Shown: positions 1 to 8,941, numbered from the stretch's first letter. The stretch: DNA of 64,000 bases from Nibrella saemangeumensis (GCF_039541915.1 NZ_BAABHD010000084.1:124001-188000), one strand, 5' to 3'. The notes: generated from the sequence alone by a model not told the origin. A program made the numbers and translations.

Positions 1-1298
1 TCGATGGGGCCGGGAAGTTCGCCTTTCTCGACCAGTCTGGTGACCATGTACAGCCCCAGAATGTCGGCCTTGGCTTCTTCGAGCCAGGAACTTTGCTCCT
101 GAAGAGCCGCCCGCACCGTGCCTTTACCGTTGACCGTGTTTTTAATGCCCAACCCATGCGCCACTTCGTGAAACATCACATCGGCAAAAAAGGCGTCGAA
201 CTGCACCTGACTCAGTTGCGATGGATCAATAAACTCTTTGGCAATGGGCATCATGATTTGGTCGAACTTGGCCCGCATGGCGTTCTTCAACTGCGACCGG
301 CGCGTACCTTTGCTTTTCTGGATCTCCTCGTCGTTGGGCAGGTTCACCGCAATGGTTTTGCCGCCACTGTTGCAGTGCCCGGCGTAATAGATAATGTCGT
401 AAGCGTTGAGTTCCGACGAGGTGCCGGGCGATTCCTTCTTGTATTGCGCATCCACCGGCAGTCCCTGCTGCAACTCAGGCAGCATGGCAACGTATTTGGC
501 CAGTCGCCGGCTCCACTCTTTGTCTTTAATCAGCACATAAGCTTCGTAAGCGGTGCGGGCGTTGTATAGCCCATCTTCGTAGGATTCAATGGGGCCGATG
601 ATGCAGTCGACGGTATTGTTTTTCATATCCAGCCAGGCAATGTCGCTGGGGTCGTATTTGTCGGTTACCAGCGCTTCGGAGCGAAGTTGCAGGTAGCGTT
701 TCAGGCCCGGATCCTCGGCCAGTTCGGATGCCTGCTTCAACAGGGCAGCGGCCCGCTGCAGCGGTTCTTTGTAGGCAACATGGTAGGGGATGGAATATAG
801 TTTACCCGTTGAGTCGCGCCGGATCAGCGAGTACAGACCCATTTTATCGGCTACGTTCGCCTTCTCCAGTTCCTCTTTGGTCATATCGGCCGGGTAAAAC
901 TGCGCGCCCAGTGGCTTGGGACCCACACCGGGCAGAAACGGTTTGTCTTCGTTCAGCTTGTCCCACGGCCCGTAATTGATCCGGACAAACTGTTTGGTCT
1001 TATCGTCGGTGACAGCGTTGAGGAGGCTGTCTTTTTTGCCGTAGCATTGCTGCCAGTACAGATCATCCATGATCTGGGCCGCCTGGATCAGTAGTGGGAT
1101 CATCTGCCGCTCGTTGTCGGTCAGACCGGAGAGGTCGGCCGTGAGCCGGACGGGGGCGTAGCCGGCCAAACGCTCTTCAATATAGCGTTGGGTCGAATCA
1201 GTGGACGCTGCGCTTTCGGAGCCGGACCGGTTGCTGCACGAGAACAGGCCGAGAGCGGCTGCAAGGGCCGGTATCAGCAGGAGAGAAGGCTTATTCAT
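1..1298 (-). CDS. M49-like zinc metallopeptidase lipoprotein (dipeptidyl-peptidase III family), C-terminus cut by window edge
   Basis: The reading frame starts at ATG 1298 and runs open through position 1, so the C-terminus is missing (about 432 residues visible). The N-terminus MNKPSLLLIPALAAALGLFS-C is a lipoprotein signal with cysteine after LFS, so the product should be membrane-anchored outside the cytoplasm. A zinc motif HEVAH (H377, E378, H381) is followed by EEAKAD (E407, E408), the spacing and second motif expected of peptidase family M49. Classical dipeptidyl-peptidase III has HExxxH; here it is the shorter HExxH. Family membership is inferred from the two motifs. Substrate is unknown, and a peptidase acting on short oligopeptides is likely. 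Confidence 0.8.
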   Translation of the reverse strand, partial: MNKPSLLLIPALAAALGLFSCSNRSGSESAASTDSTQRYIEERLAGYAPVRLTADLSGLTDNERQMIPLLIQAAQIMDDLYWQQCYGKKDSLLNAVTDDKTKQFVRINYGPWDKLNEDKPFLPGVGPKPLGAQFYPADMTKEELEKANVADKMGLYSLIRRDSTGKLYSIPYHVAYKEPLQRAAALLKQASELAEDPGLKRYLQLRSEALVTDKYDPSDIAWLDMKNNTVDCIIGPIESYEDGLYNARTAYEAYVLIKDKEWSRRLAKYVAMLPELQQGLPVDAQYKKESPGTSSELNAYDIIYYAGHCNSGGKTIAVNLPNDEEIQKSKGTRRSQLKNAMRAKFDQIMMPIAKEFIDPSQLSQVQFDAFFADVMFHEVAHGLGIKNTVNGKGTVRAALQEQSSWLEEAKADILGLYMVTRLVEKGELPGPI

Positions 1299-1422
1299 CG
1301 TTGTTTGCTGGTAACGTTCTGGTTGGGAAATAAGGTCAGGTTTTTCAGTCGTATCAGAATTTTTCCAATTTTAAGGAAGAAAAGTTACAGAACCCTTACT
1401 CCTCCTGAAAATAGAACGGCCT

Positions 1423-2865
1423 ATGAAATTTCTGCTCCTGGCTCTGGCGCTTTTTGGTTATGTCGCTGTCGATGCCCAACCCACCGGGAGACACTCGGGC
1501 CACTACCGGATTGTCATCATGACTGACATGACGCATGACGACGGCAACTCCCTGATCCGGTACCTGTATTACGCCAGCGATTTCGATCTGGAAGCGCTCA
1601 TCGTTACGCCCCAGTTGCCGGATTTTAACCATGATGCCGACCAGCCCTGGCAGAAGGCGCAAACCATATTGAACGGCTACAAAGCCATTTACCCGAATCT
1701 GGTGAAGCACTCGCCCAATTTTCCAACCTATGAGGCCCTGCAGCGGGTGACCAAAAAAGGAAGGGGTGCCCTGCCGATCATCTGGCTGACCAACGAGAAA
1801 AAGTTCGCCGGAAAAATCGCCGGCCGGTACGTAGAGAGTTCCTGGGGAGACATTCGGTTCCACGACTGGATTGGGGAGGGCAATACCCCCCACGGAGAGC
1901 CCAAAGATTCGGAAGGCAGTGCATTTTTGCAGCAGGTATTCGACAAAGACGATGACCGGCCCATTTTTGTGCAGATGTGGGGCGGCCCCATTACGTTTGT
2001 GCAGGCGCTGTACCGCTACCGGCAGCGGCAGGGCAACGAAAAATACCGGAAGCTGCTGCAAAAACTGCACGTGTTCGGTATTACCCTACAGGACATTACT
2101 TTCGATTACCTGATTGACCTTGACGCGGTAAAAGCCCTGAAATGCGCCAACATGGGCACAGTAACCTCTACCTTCACCGGCGAACGGTCGACGCCGGGCC
2201 GGCTGCTGTTTGATGGCGGGCATTTCTGGCGATACATTACGGTGATGAAACCGGAGGAGGTGAATCAGAATGATGTTATGTCGGCTTCGTACGACCATGG
2301 CGGAGAGGGCGATACACCGGCGTTTCTGTACCTGCTCAGCGGATTTCTGGGGCTCAATGATCCCCGCGACCCTACCCAGGGCAGCTGGGGCACCCGCTTT
2401 GCGCCAATGGGAGCAGCTTTCCCGCCGGGGTATTACAGCACCTGCGGAGTTGACCGCAAAGAGCTGGAACGATGGATTCCGGATGCCAGAAACAGTTTTC
2501 TGGCGAGGCTGAAATGGGCTACCAACCGCCCGACTGAGGTCAACCATGCGCCAACCCCCGCCTTTGGCAAAGACCGGTCCAATGCGGTGGTGTACAGGCA
2601 GGTAGTTCCGGGAAACGTGCTGAAACTGGATGCTTCGGCCTCCACCGACCGCGACGGCGATAGTCTGTCATACCGATGGTACCCGTATCCGGAGGCCAGT
2701 TCCTATAAAAATCCGGTAGCGCTTGAGAACGCCAATTCGCCGGTGCTTACCTGGAAAGTGCCGGCAGACCTAGGCGACAACGACATTCACCTGATACTGG
2801 AAGTAAGGGATAGTGGTTCGCCGGCGCTCGTCGCTTACCGGCGCGTAGTGGTGCAGAAGAAGTAG
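1423..2865 (+). CDS. DUF1593 / Sde182-type secreted protein with nucleoside-hydrolase-like domain
   Basis: 480 residues with a signal peptide (MKFLLLALALFGYVAVDAQ). The mature N-terminus reads RIVIMTDMTHDDGNSLIRYL, an aspartate-rich start like the Ca-binding DxDxxxDD region of nucleoside hydrolases, as in DUF1593 proteins and the cellulose-associated protein Sde182. Roughly residues 29-370 form that domain. The last about 90 residues (SASTDRDGDSLSYRWYPYPE) resemble a small Ig/PKD-like C-terminal domain. In saprophytic Bacteroidota such proteins are usually linked to polysaccharide use, but no carbohydrate locus is adjacent. It is transcribed divergently from the peptidase gene at 1298. Family call is confident; substrate is unknown. 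Confidence 0.85.
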   Translation: MKFLLLALALFGYVAVDAQPTGRHSGHYRIVIMTDMTHDDGNSLIRYLYYASDFDLEALIVTPQLPDFNHDADQPWQKAQTILNGYKAIYPNLVKHSPNFPTYEALQRVTKKGRGALPIIWLTNEKKFAGKIAGRYVESSWGDIRFHDWIGEGNTPHGEPKDSEGSAFLQQVFDKDDDRPIFVQMWGGPITFVQALYRYRQRQGNEKYRKLLQKLHVFGITLQDITFDYLIDLDAVKALKCANMGTVTSTFTGERSTPGRLLFDGGHFWRYITVMKPEEVNQNDVMSASYDHGGEGDTPAFLYLLSGFLGLNDPRDPTQGSWGTRFAPMGAAFPPGYYSTCGVDRKELERWIPDARNSFLARLKWATNRPTEVNHAPTPAFGKDRSNAVVYRQVVPGNVLKLDASASTDRDGDSLSYRWYPYPEASSYKNPVALENANSPVLTWKVPADLGDNDIHLILEVRDSGSPALVAYRRVVVQKK

Positions 2866-3068
2866 TCGAGATCATCAATTAATACAAAGAGAAGTTAATG
2901 GGCAGGAGGTATTTAACCCGGATATTCTGGCCACGGTACTGGCCGTAGGTAATCTACCTGTATAGAATATGGGATAGTGCTGAGGATTGTTGTCTGCAAA
3001 GGCCTATGGTGGAAAAGGAAGGATGATTATGTTAACTTTCGGAATGAGTAAACTGCTCTGCCTGTAAA

Positions 3069-3797
3069 ATGAAACTCTGCATAGCCCAGACCCGCCCCGC
3101 CAAAGGCGATATGCCGCAAAATACGGTAGCTCATATACGGTTCATTGACCTGGCTATAGCGAATGGTGCCGACCTCATTATTTTCCCCGAACTCTCCATA
3201 ACCGGATACGAGCCTGAACTCGCAGCCGAGTTGGCAACCACGCCGGAGGACAGCCGCTTTGATATATTCCAGCAAATCAGCGATACCCGGCAGGTGACGA
3301 TTGGCATTGGCGTACCCACCCGAACGGAGCAGGGTATATGCATCGGCCTGGTCATCTTCCAGCCGGGTCAGCCCAGACACCTGTATTCAAAAAAGTACCT
3401 GCATCCGGATGAAGAGCCGTTTTTCGTCAGCGGGGAGACTACAACCGGTCTTATAGGTGGTAACGCCAGTATAGCCCTAGCCATCTGTTATGAGATTTCC
3501 GTACCTGAACATTCAGAAAATGCCCATAAACAGGGAGCCGGAGTGTACATTGCCAGTGTCGCCAAATCCGTTGCCGGGGTTGAAAAAGCCGTTGATACGT
3601 TGTCACATATTGCCAGTCGATATAGTATGCCGGTCCTGATGGCCAACTGCATTGGACCTTGTGATAATTTCGAGGCCGGTGGCAAATCGGCTGTCTGGAA
3701 CAGCAAAGGCGAACTCGCTGGGCAGCTTAGCGATACTCATGAGGGTATTCTTGTTTTTGATACGGAAACTCAGTTGGTAATTCCCGGAAGGGTGTAA
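3069..3797 (+). CDS. Carbon-nitrogen hydrolase (nitrilase superfamily amidase)
   Basis: 242 residues with the three catalytic residues of the nitrilase superfamily in their usual contexts: Glu41 in FPELSITGYEP, Lys108 in HLYSKKYLHP and Cys140 in LAICYEISVPEH. Enzymes of this family hydrolyse amides or nitriles through a cysteine thioester; this is the short, single-domain cytoplasmic type. The substrate cannot be told from sequence. The gene stands alone: 203 bp from the upstream gene and 85 bp before the potassium transporter gene. The ATG start gives the standard family N-terminus MKLCIAQTRP. Confidence 0.88.
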   Translation: MKLCIAQTRPAKGDMPQNTVAHIRFIDLAIANGADLIIFPELSITGYEPELAAELATTPEDSRFDIFQQISDTRQVTIGIGVPTRTEQGICIGLVIFQPGQPRHLYSKKYLHPDEEPFFVSGETTTGLIGGNASIALAICYEISVPEHSENAHKQGAGVYIASVAKSVAGVEKAVDTLSHIASRYSMPVLMANCIGPCDNFEAGGKSAVWNSKGELAGQLSDTHEGILVFDTETQLVIPGRV

Positions 3798-3882
3798 GCC
3801 GGAACGTACAACCGGCCCGTTAAACAACTTGTTGCCGTGGAAAGTCTTGCAATAACGGGACTAATCCTGTGGCAGCTATACT

Positions 3883-5349
3883 ATGTTTTCGCAACACTAT
3901 AAGGCATTACTTCGTCACCTCGGCTCATTTCTCCGGATTCCCGCTCTCCTCTGTTTACCGACGTTTGTCGTTATTATCGTTTTCCGGGAGTGGTTTGCCG
4001 TGCCGGCATTTGCGGTACTGCTGGTCCTGACATTCGGTATCGGGCAGTTTTTATTTGTCCGGTTCCGGCACCATACCCACCTGCCTGCTTCGTCGGCCTT
4101 TGGGCTGATTGCCCTCACCTGGCTACTGGTTACGGTGGCCGGTATTATTCCGTACTATGGGGTAGCGTTGACCGGGCATTCCGGCTGCCGGGAATTTCTG
4201 GATCTGAACAGCGCTTTTTTTGAGTCGATGTCGGGCTTCACCGGCACGGGGCTGACTATGGTGAAAAAACCTGCAAACCTGCCCCACTGCCTACAGTGGT
4301 GGCGTTCGGTTACCGAATGGAGTGGCAGCCTCGGCATGATCTTTATTGCGGTGGCGTTTCTCCGGAAAAAGAAAGAGATAGATAAAATCTATACCGCGGA
4401 GACCAATTCATTTGACATTGACGGCGATTATCCGAAGACCATTGGCAAAATCTGGTGGATGTATGTGCTCTTTACTGCATTGTCCATCCTGGCTTTTGCG
4501 GGAGCGGGTATGCCGGTCTGGGAAGCCTTCAACCACGGACTGACGGCCATCAGCACCGGGGGCTTTTCCGTCCGGAACGACAGCTTTACCAGTTATCCGC
4601 TGCCGGTGCTGGTGACCGGCAACATCATCATCGTCATCGGGGCCATCAGTTTCAAGGTATATTACCTGATGCTGTTCAAATGGCAGTTCAGAAAAGCGTG
4701 GCGGCAAACCCAGCTACGATATTTTGGGACCTTACTTCTGGGCCTGATTTCTCTGCTGCTGATGTTTAACCGGCCGGAGAACTGGATTCACAACACGTTT
4801 CAGGCGGCATCGGCCATTGGCACCTGTGGGCTGAATACCGTTCCGGTACAAGGCTGGCCGCTACCAGCCGTCTTGCTGCTGACCATCGCTATGAACCTGG
4901 GCGGCAATGCCGATTCAACGGCGGGTGGGCTGAAAACGGCCCGGCTGGCCTGGCTGCTCAAACATCTCAGAGCCCAAATCTGGCAGACACTGGCCCCGAA
5001 TGAAAAATCCAGCGATTATCCAGTTCAGTTTGATGGCCGGGCAGTGGATCACAACGAAAAAAATGAAGAAGTTTTGCAGGCACTTAACTTTCTGCTGCTT
5101 TGGCTGGTAGCTGGACTGGCCGGTTGCCTGGTGCTGAGTCTGCTGTTGCCGGACCAGTTTTCGCTCAGCGACATTCTGTTTGAAGTGTCATCGGCCCTGA
5201 ACAATGTAGGGCTGAGCATCGGCATCACCGATCATGCGTTGCGACCCGCTGCCAAATGGACGCTAATCGTGCTGATGTGGATAGGCCGGCTGGAAATTTA
5301 CGCCGTTGTTGTGCTGCTGTATGGCGTATTTGGTCGCAAACCCCGATAA
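3883..5349 (+). CDS. TrkH/KtrB-family potassium uptake membrane subunit
   Basis: 488 residues, strongly hydrophobic. It shows the four pore-loop repeats of Trk/Ktr channels, each with the selectivity-filter glycine: MSGFTGTGLT, TAISTGGFSV, ASAIGTCGLN and SSALNNVGLSIG, plus the family motif NADSTAGGLKTAR. The product is the K+-translocating inner-membrane subunit. No TrkA/KtrA regulatory gene lies beside it, so a partner must be elsewhere. The next gene begins within 25 bp of its stop, suggesting co-transcription. Confidence 0.92.
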   Translation: MFSQHYKALLRHLGSFLRIPALLCLPTFVVIIVFREWFAVPAFAVLLVLTFGIGQFLFVRFRHHTHLPASSAFGLIALTWLLVTVAGIIPYYGVALTGHSGCREFLDLNSAFFESMSGFTGTGLTMVKKPANLPHCLQWWRSVTEWSGSLGMIFIAVAFLRKKKEIDKIYTAETNSFDIDGDYPKTIGKIWWMYVLFTALSILAFAGAGMPVWEAFNHGLTAISTGGFSVRNDSFTSYPLPVLVTGNIIIVIGAISFKVYYLMLFKWQFRKAWRQTQLRYFGTLLLGLISLLLMFNRPENWIHNTFQAASAIGTCGLNTVPVQGWPLPAVLLLTIAMNLGGNADSTAGGLKTARLAWLLKHLRAQIWQTLAPNEKSSDYPVQFDGRAVDHNEKNEEVLQALNFLLLWLVAGLAGCLVLSLLLPDQFSLSDILFEVSSALNNVGLSIGITDHALRPAAKWTLIVLMWIGRLEIYAVVVLLYGVFGRKPR

Positions 5350-5373
5350 TTGGCAAACGAAACCGAGTTACTA

Positions 5374-5835
5374 ATGCAAATCAGATCTTACACCGATGCC
5401 GACCGGGAAGGTGTCCTTAGCCTGTTACGGTTAAATACACCTGCGTACTTTTCCGAAAGCGAAGAAGACGACCTGATCGAATACCTGAACCATCATAGCC
5501 AGCATTACTTTGTAATGGAGTCGGAGGGGGCGCTACTGGGCTGCGGGGGCTTCAACCTGTTCGACGAGGAGGAACTGGCCCGTATCAGTTGGGATATTAT
5601 TCACCCCGGCCATCAGGGCAAAGGACTGGGGCGGTTGCTGACCCAATACCGGATCGCCAGAATCCGGGAGTACCCGCACATCAAAACCATTGTGGTCCGA
5701 ACCTCGCAGCTGGTTTACAAATTCTACGAGCGATTAGGTTTTGACCTTAAAGAGGTGACCAAAGATTACTGGGCCGAGGGCTTCGATCTGTACTACATGG
5801 ACGGTCCGGCTGAAAAATGGGACGTCTCGCGGTGA
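5374..5835 (+). CDS. GNAT-family N-acetyltransferase
   Basis: 153 residues from ATG 5374 (MQIRSYTDADREGVLSLL). An in-frame TTG immediately after the trkH-type stop would add 8 residues, but the ATG gives the usual GNAT start. The acetyl-CoA-binding motif is visible as HPGHQGKGLGRLLTQYRI (Q/RxxGxG/A pattern), followed by VYKFYERLGFDL, the conserved C-terminal strand-helix. These enzymes transfer acetyl from acetyl-CoA to an amine; the acceptor is unknown. Probably translated from the same message as the K+ transporter. Confidence 0.85.
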   Translation: MQIRSYTDADREGVLSLLRLNTPAYFSESEEDDLIEYLNHHSQHYFVMESEGALLGCGGFNLFDEEELARISWDIIHPGHQGKGLGRLLTQYRIARIREYPHIKTIVVRTSQLVYKFYERLGFDLKEVTKDYWAEGFDLYYMDGPAEKWDVSR

Positions 5836-5869
5836 TATTTGCCAGATGCCTGATTTACGTTTCCGGCCA

Positions 5870-6991
5870 CTAATAACCTTTTGCCTTATCGACCACGTTC
5901 AGTAAGGGTAAGCCTGATGAATACCGGCGTACGTTTTCGGCAACCAGGGCAATCAGTCGTTTCTGGCGAATGGGGGCGTTGCCTGAGTTATGCGGAGTAA
6001 TCACCAGGTTGGAGCAGGTCCACAGGGGGTGATCGGCCGGGAGCGGTTCCGGCGTAGTTACGTCGAGCCCGGCACCCCGGATTCGCCCTTCTTTCAGAAC
6101 CTTTACCAGCGCATTCTGATCCACCAGGCCACCACGGGAGACATTGATAAAATAGGCGCTCGGCTTCATCCGGCTGAAAACGGCTTCGTTAAACAGCAGC
6201 CGGGTTTCTTTCGTCAGCGGGGCTGCACTCATCAGCACATCGACCTGCGGCACCATCTCCATCAGCCAGGTGGGGTCATGCAGTTCGGCCACAAATTCGG
6301 GCCTGGGCAATGGTTTGGCATCCGTAGCCAGCACCTTCATGTTGAATCCGTAATGCAGTCGCCGGGCCGTTTCGGAGCCAATGCCGCCCATGCCCACTAT
6401 ACCAATGGTTTTCCCGTAAAGGTCATCCAGCACGACAGAACCGGGTGGGTGTACCCACTTCCGATCGCCAAAGGCGGGAATTGATGTTTGGGCCAGTCCA
6501 CGGGTAAGGCTGAGCAGCAGTGCAATGGCCGATTCGGCAATGACGGGCGCAAAGACCCGTTGCATATTGGTGAGTTGAGAGGGGTGCGCCATCAGCTCGG
6601 CAGGGGCCCGTTCAACACCGGCTGCCCAGGTTTGCACCCATTTGAGTTTGGGGGCAGCCAGCACCGTCCGGGCATCAACCGAGCCCAGAATAACCTCGGC
6701 TTCCGCGAGGAGTTTTGCCGGGTCACTTGCCTCACCGAGCAGATGCAGTTGGATGTTTTTGCCGGCCGCCCGGATCTGTTCGGCTTCCGCAGCCGACAAC
6801 CGTTCGGTACACACGATCTGAATCGGTGCGTGGGGAGCCCGGCTTGTGGCCGCCAGCCCGTTCGCTTCGTTATGAGCTGAAAGAGCGGGTTCCGCCTGAC
6901 CGCTTTCCGGCAGACTGATGGCCGCTCCGGATGCCGCCAGCGACGCGATAAAATGGCGACGGGTAAGCGAATTTTCTGTCAGGTTATCCAT
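5870..6991 (-). CDS. Tat-exported D-2-hydroxyacid dehydrogenase
   Basis: From ATG 6991 the protein starts MDNLTENSLTRRHFIASLAA, a twin-arginine signal (TRRHFIA), so it is probably exported folded with NAD bound. A longer frame to 7057 would bury this signal behind 22 residues and is less likely; ATG 7000 is a second alternative. The dehydrogenase fold shows the nucleotide motif GIVGMGGIGSETARRL and the catalytic series NVSRGGLVD (Arg), TTPEPLPADHPLW (Glu) and ITPHNSG (His). These enzymes reduce 2-keto acids to D-hydroxy acids. Export is unusual for the family, since NAD(H) must be carried with the protein. Substrate unknown. Confidence 0.87.
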   Translation of the reverse strand: MDNLTENSLTRRHFIASLAASGAAISLPESGQAEPALSAHNEANGLAATSRAPHAPIQIVCTERLSAAEAEQIRAAGKNIQLHLLGEASDPAKLLAEAEVILGSVDARTVLAAPKLKWVQTWAAGVERAPAELMAHPSQLTNMQRVFAPVIAESAIALLLSLTRGLAQTSIPAFGDRKWVHPPGSVVLDDLYGKTIGIVGMGGIGSETARRLHYGFNMKVLATDAKPLPRPEFVAELHDPTWLMEMVPQVDVLMSAAPLTKETRLLFNEAVFSRMKPSAYFINVSRGGLVDQNALVKVLKEGRIRGAGLDVTTPEPLPADHPLWTCSNLVITPHNSGNAPIRQKRLIALVAENVRRYSSGLPLLNVVDKAKGY

Positions 6992-7078
6992 GGTCGGCAT
7001 AAGATTAAGGGGTAGGAAACAGAAAGTTAAGGTGGAAAGATTTACCCGGAAAAGCAACTTCTTTTTACGGGCTCAGCT

Positions 7079-7594
7079 TTATATCTCCTGCTCCCTGGCC
7101 TTAAAATACCGATACATTTCGCCGAAGGTCATGCCCAGCGACAGCCCTTTCACCGTTTTGGCGATGCGGCTGGCCTTTGTCTCCACGGTTTTGGCACTTT
7201 CAACCCAGTCCGAGAAGTATTTCTGGTGGCCTTTACTAAGCTGATCGAAAAACGCCAGGGCCTGGGGGTCGTCCTGAAGGCAATCCAGCAGATCGGCCGA
7301 TACCGGGATAGGATCATCGTCGGCTTCAATAGCTACCCGAACCGTTGCGCCTTCGGCTTTCCGGAGGCTTCGTCGCATTCCGGCGTTGATCGGGATGATA
7401 AAATCGCCGTCACCCATCGGCAGCAGCGCCACTGATTTGATAGGATGGTTGTCGAGCTGCCCTTTCACCCGAAAGGATTGTTTGGTGCCGGGTTTTAGCT
7501 CGTTGGCCAGCGTAGCCGGAATGTCAATGTAGATCCAGCCCGTTTTCTCGCCTTTGCTGCCAAATTTTAATAATTGCGCTGTAAAAACAACCAT
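7079..7594 (-). CDS. DUF1905 / YdeI-type (bacteriocin-protection-like) protein
   Basis: 171 residues. The N-terminal half (FTAQLLKFGSKGEKTGWIYI, then a small beta-barrel ending DGDFIIPINAGMRRSLRKAEG) matches DUF1905. The C-terminal half (ALAFFDQLSKGHQKYFSDWV, AKTVETKASRIAKTVKGLS) is the helical YdeI/OmpD-associated domain. The pairing is common in Bacteroidota and Actinobacteria; its biochemical role is not established. No signal peptide, so cytoplasmic. It is divergent from the DUF4345 gene, and a perfect 9-bp inverted repeat lies between them. Confidence 0.85.
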   Translation of the reverse strand: MVVFTAQLLKFGSKGEKTGWIYIDIPATLANELKPGTKQSFRVKGQLDNHPIKSVALLPMGDGDFIIPINAGMRRSLRKAEGATVRVAIEADDDPIPVSADLLDCLQDDPQALAFFDQLSKGHQKYFSDWVESAKTVETKASRIAKTVKGLSLGMTFGEMYRYFKAREQEI

Positions 7595-7649
7595 GCGTAC
7601 TGATCAGGATTAAACAAATGAGGTACGTTGTTGCAGGAAATTTAAGGCA

Positions 7650-7673
7650 AATTCTTGGTCTGTACCAAGAATT
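7650..7673. promoter_or_regulatory. Perfect 9-bp inverted repeat, candidate operator
   Basis: AATTCTTGG at 7650-7658 and its exact reverse complement CCAAGAATT at 7665-7673 are separated by TCTGTA. It lies in the 121-bp divergent region between the DUF1905 gene (start 7594) and the DUF4345 gene (start 7716). The symmetry, 15-bp centre-to-centre spacing and position suit a dimeric transcription factor. No regulator gene is adjacent, so the binder is unknown. Confidence 0.5.
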
Positions 7674-7715
7674 ACGCAGGCCAGTATAAAGAGCTTTGTC
7701 AAAAAAACAAATACA

Positions 7716-8138
7716 ATGACACGTACAAAACTTATTAACGCTTCGGCTATCGCGCTAATTCTTTTTTCAGCCTTCGCCATTCTTTCGGTTAGTGTAATGG
7801 CTTTTGTAAATCCTCAGTCGGTCATGGACCTGGTGCAGGTCAAATTACCCAATACCGATGCCTACAGCTCCATCCGGGGCGTATACGGTGGGGTGGGCCT
7901 CACAATCGTCGTAACGCTGATCTACCTTGCCTTTGCCGATACCGTAAAAGGGTTGGTGTTCTTAATTCTGCTGTGGGGCTTCTACGCCTTATCACGTTTT
8001 ATTACGATGCTGGTTGATGGTCCCCTGGGCGCTTTCGGGCAGCAGTGGTTACTGACCGAAAGCTTGCTCTGCCTGCTAGCCGTAATGCTGGTCGTACTCT
8101 ACCGGCAGGCAGGTATACAAAAGACAATGGCTGTTTGA
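7716..8138 (+). CDS. DUF4345 membrane protein
   Basis: 140 residues with four predicted membrane helices, roughly residues 10-30, 55-74, 80-98 and 110-132. The pattern FVNPQSVMDLVQVKLPNTDAY followed by SSIRGVYGGVGLTI is typical of DUF4345, a small inner-membrane family of unknown function. It stands alone on the plus strand. The last codons and stop lie inside one arm of a 14-bp perfect inverted repeat (8125-8169). Confidence 0.8.
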   Translation: MTRTKLINASAIALILFSAFAILSVSVMAFVNPQSVMDLVQVKLPNTDAYSSIRGVYGGVGLTIVVTLIYLAFADTVKGLVFLILLWGFYALSRFITMLVDGPLGAFGQQWLLTESLLCLLAVMLVVLYRQAGIQKTMAV

Positions 8139-8169
8139 CGGACATAATCACCTCATCAAACAGCCATTG
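8125..8169. terminator. 14-bp perfect inverted repeat between convergent genes
   Basis: CAATGGCTGTTTGA (8125-8138) and TCAAACAGCCATTG (8156-8169) are exact reverse complements with a 17-nt loop. The left arm contains the last codons and stop of the DUF4345 gene. The right arm lies 10 bp beyond the stop of the convergent gene at 8180. A bidirectional transcript-end hairpin is the simplest reading, although there is no T-run. Confidence 0.55.
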
Positions 8170-8179
8170 AGTAGCCTTA

Positions 8180-8941
8180 TCAAGCGACCTGCAGGTCAGT
8201 CACGGTGTCCGGTGACTGACTTTTTCTTGCCCGGCTGCGGATCAATTGCCGGATCGCTACTACATGGCAGAACAGGACCAGCGGTACAACAAAGGCAGGT
8301 AACCAGATAAAGGGAAACTTCAATACGGCGACATTGGGCTGCTCAAAACCAAATTGTTGAAACGGGACCGGCGAAGCCAGGATCGCCTGAATGACGATGT
8401 TGAACAGGAACCCCAGCGATACCAGGTTCCAGAGCAACAGCCCACGGCTGGAAAGCCAGTGCCGGTTAAAAACCAGATAGGCCACAAGGGGGGCTGTCAG
8501 GCCGGGGAGGATATCCGGATTACGCCCTTCAAATGTCATCAACTCCGGTACCTGCTGGTAGAGGTAAAAGGCGTAGATCGTCAGCTCAACCGGTATCCGG
8601 ACCGTATGCAGCAGCGTCAGCGCCGGCAGGGGAAGCCGGTCCACGAACCGGTGGCCGCTACGGGTGCTGAGCAGACCAATAATAAAGGCGAAGGCTGGGA
8701 CAAGGATAAAGGCAAACCGGGGAGGGGTAGTGCCTGTCACCAGAAAGAAATCGTTAGCGGCCAGAACGCCGGTCAGGGCGAGCCAGCCCAGTAGCCCAAT
8801 CAGGGCGCGTCGGGAGCCGGCCGGACTGGCCTGTTGCATCGCTCTGTACAGACCGGCCAGGGCGGTAAAAGTGATCATGGCAAAGGCAATACCCAGCCAG
8901 AGGGGCAGGGATTCATGGAGGTGTGATAGATTCGCTTGCAT
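8180..8941 (-). CDS. Unrecognised multi-pass membrane protein
   Basis: 253 residues from ATG 8941 (MQANLSHLHESLPLW); an in-frame start at 8974 would add 11 polar residues. About seven hydrophobic segments are visible, for example LPLWLGIAFAMITFTALAGL, RFAFILVPAFAFIIGLL and the C-terminal IWLPAFVVPLVLFCHVVAI, ending in a basic tail RSRARKSQS. I do not recognise a family. It lies convergent to the DUF4345 gene and near the LytTR membrane regulator at 9923, which is transcribed the same way, but nothing in the sequence links them functionally. Confidence 0.7.
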   Translation of the reverse strand: MQANLSHLHESLPLWLGIAFAMITFTALAGLYRAMQQASPAGSRRALIGLLGWLALTGVLAANDFFLVTGTTPPRFAFILVPAFAFIIGLLSTRSGHRFVDRLPLPALTLLHTVRIPVELTIYAFYLYQQVPELMTFEGRNPDILPGLTAPLVAYLVFNRHWLSSRGLLLWNLVSLGFLFNIVIQAILASPVPFQQFGFEQPNVAVLKFPFIWLPAFVVPLVLFCHVVAIRQLIRSRARKSQSPDTVTDLQVA

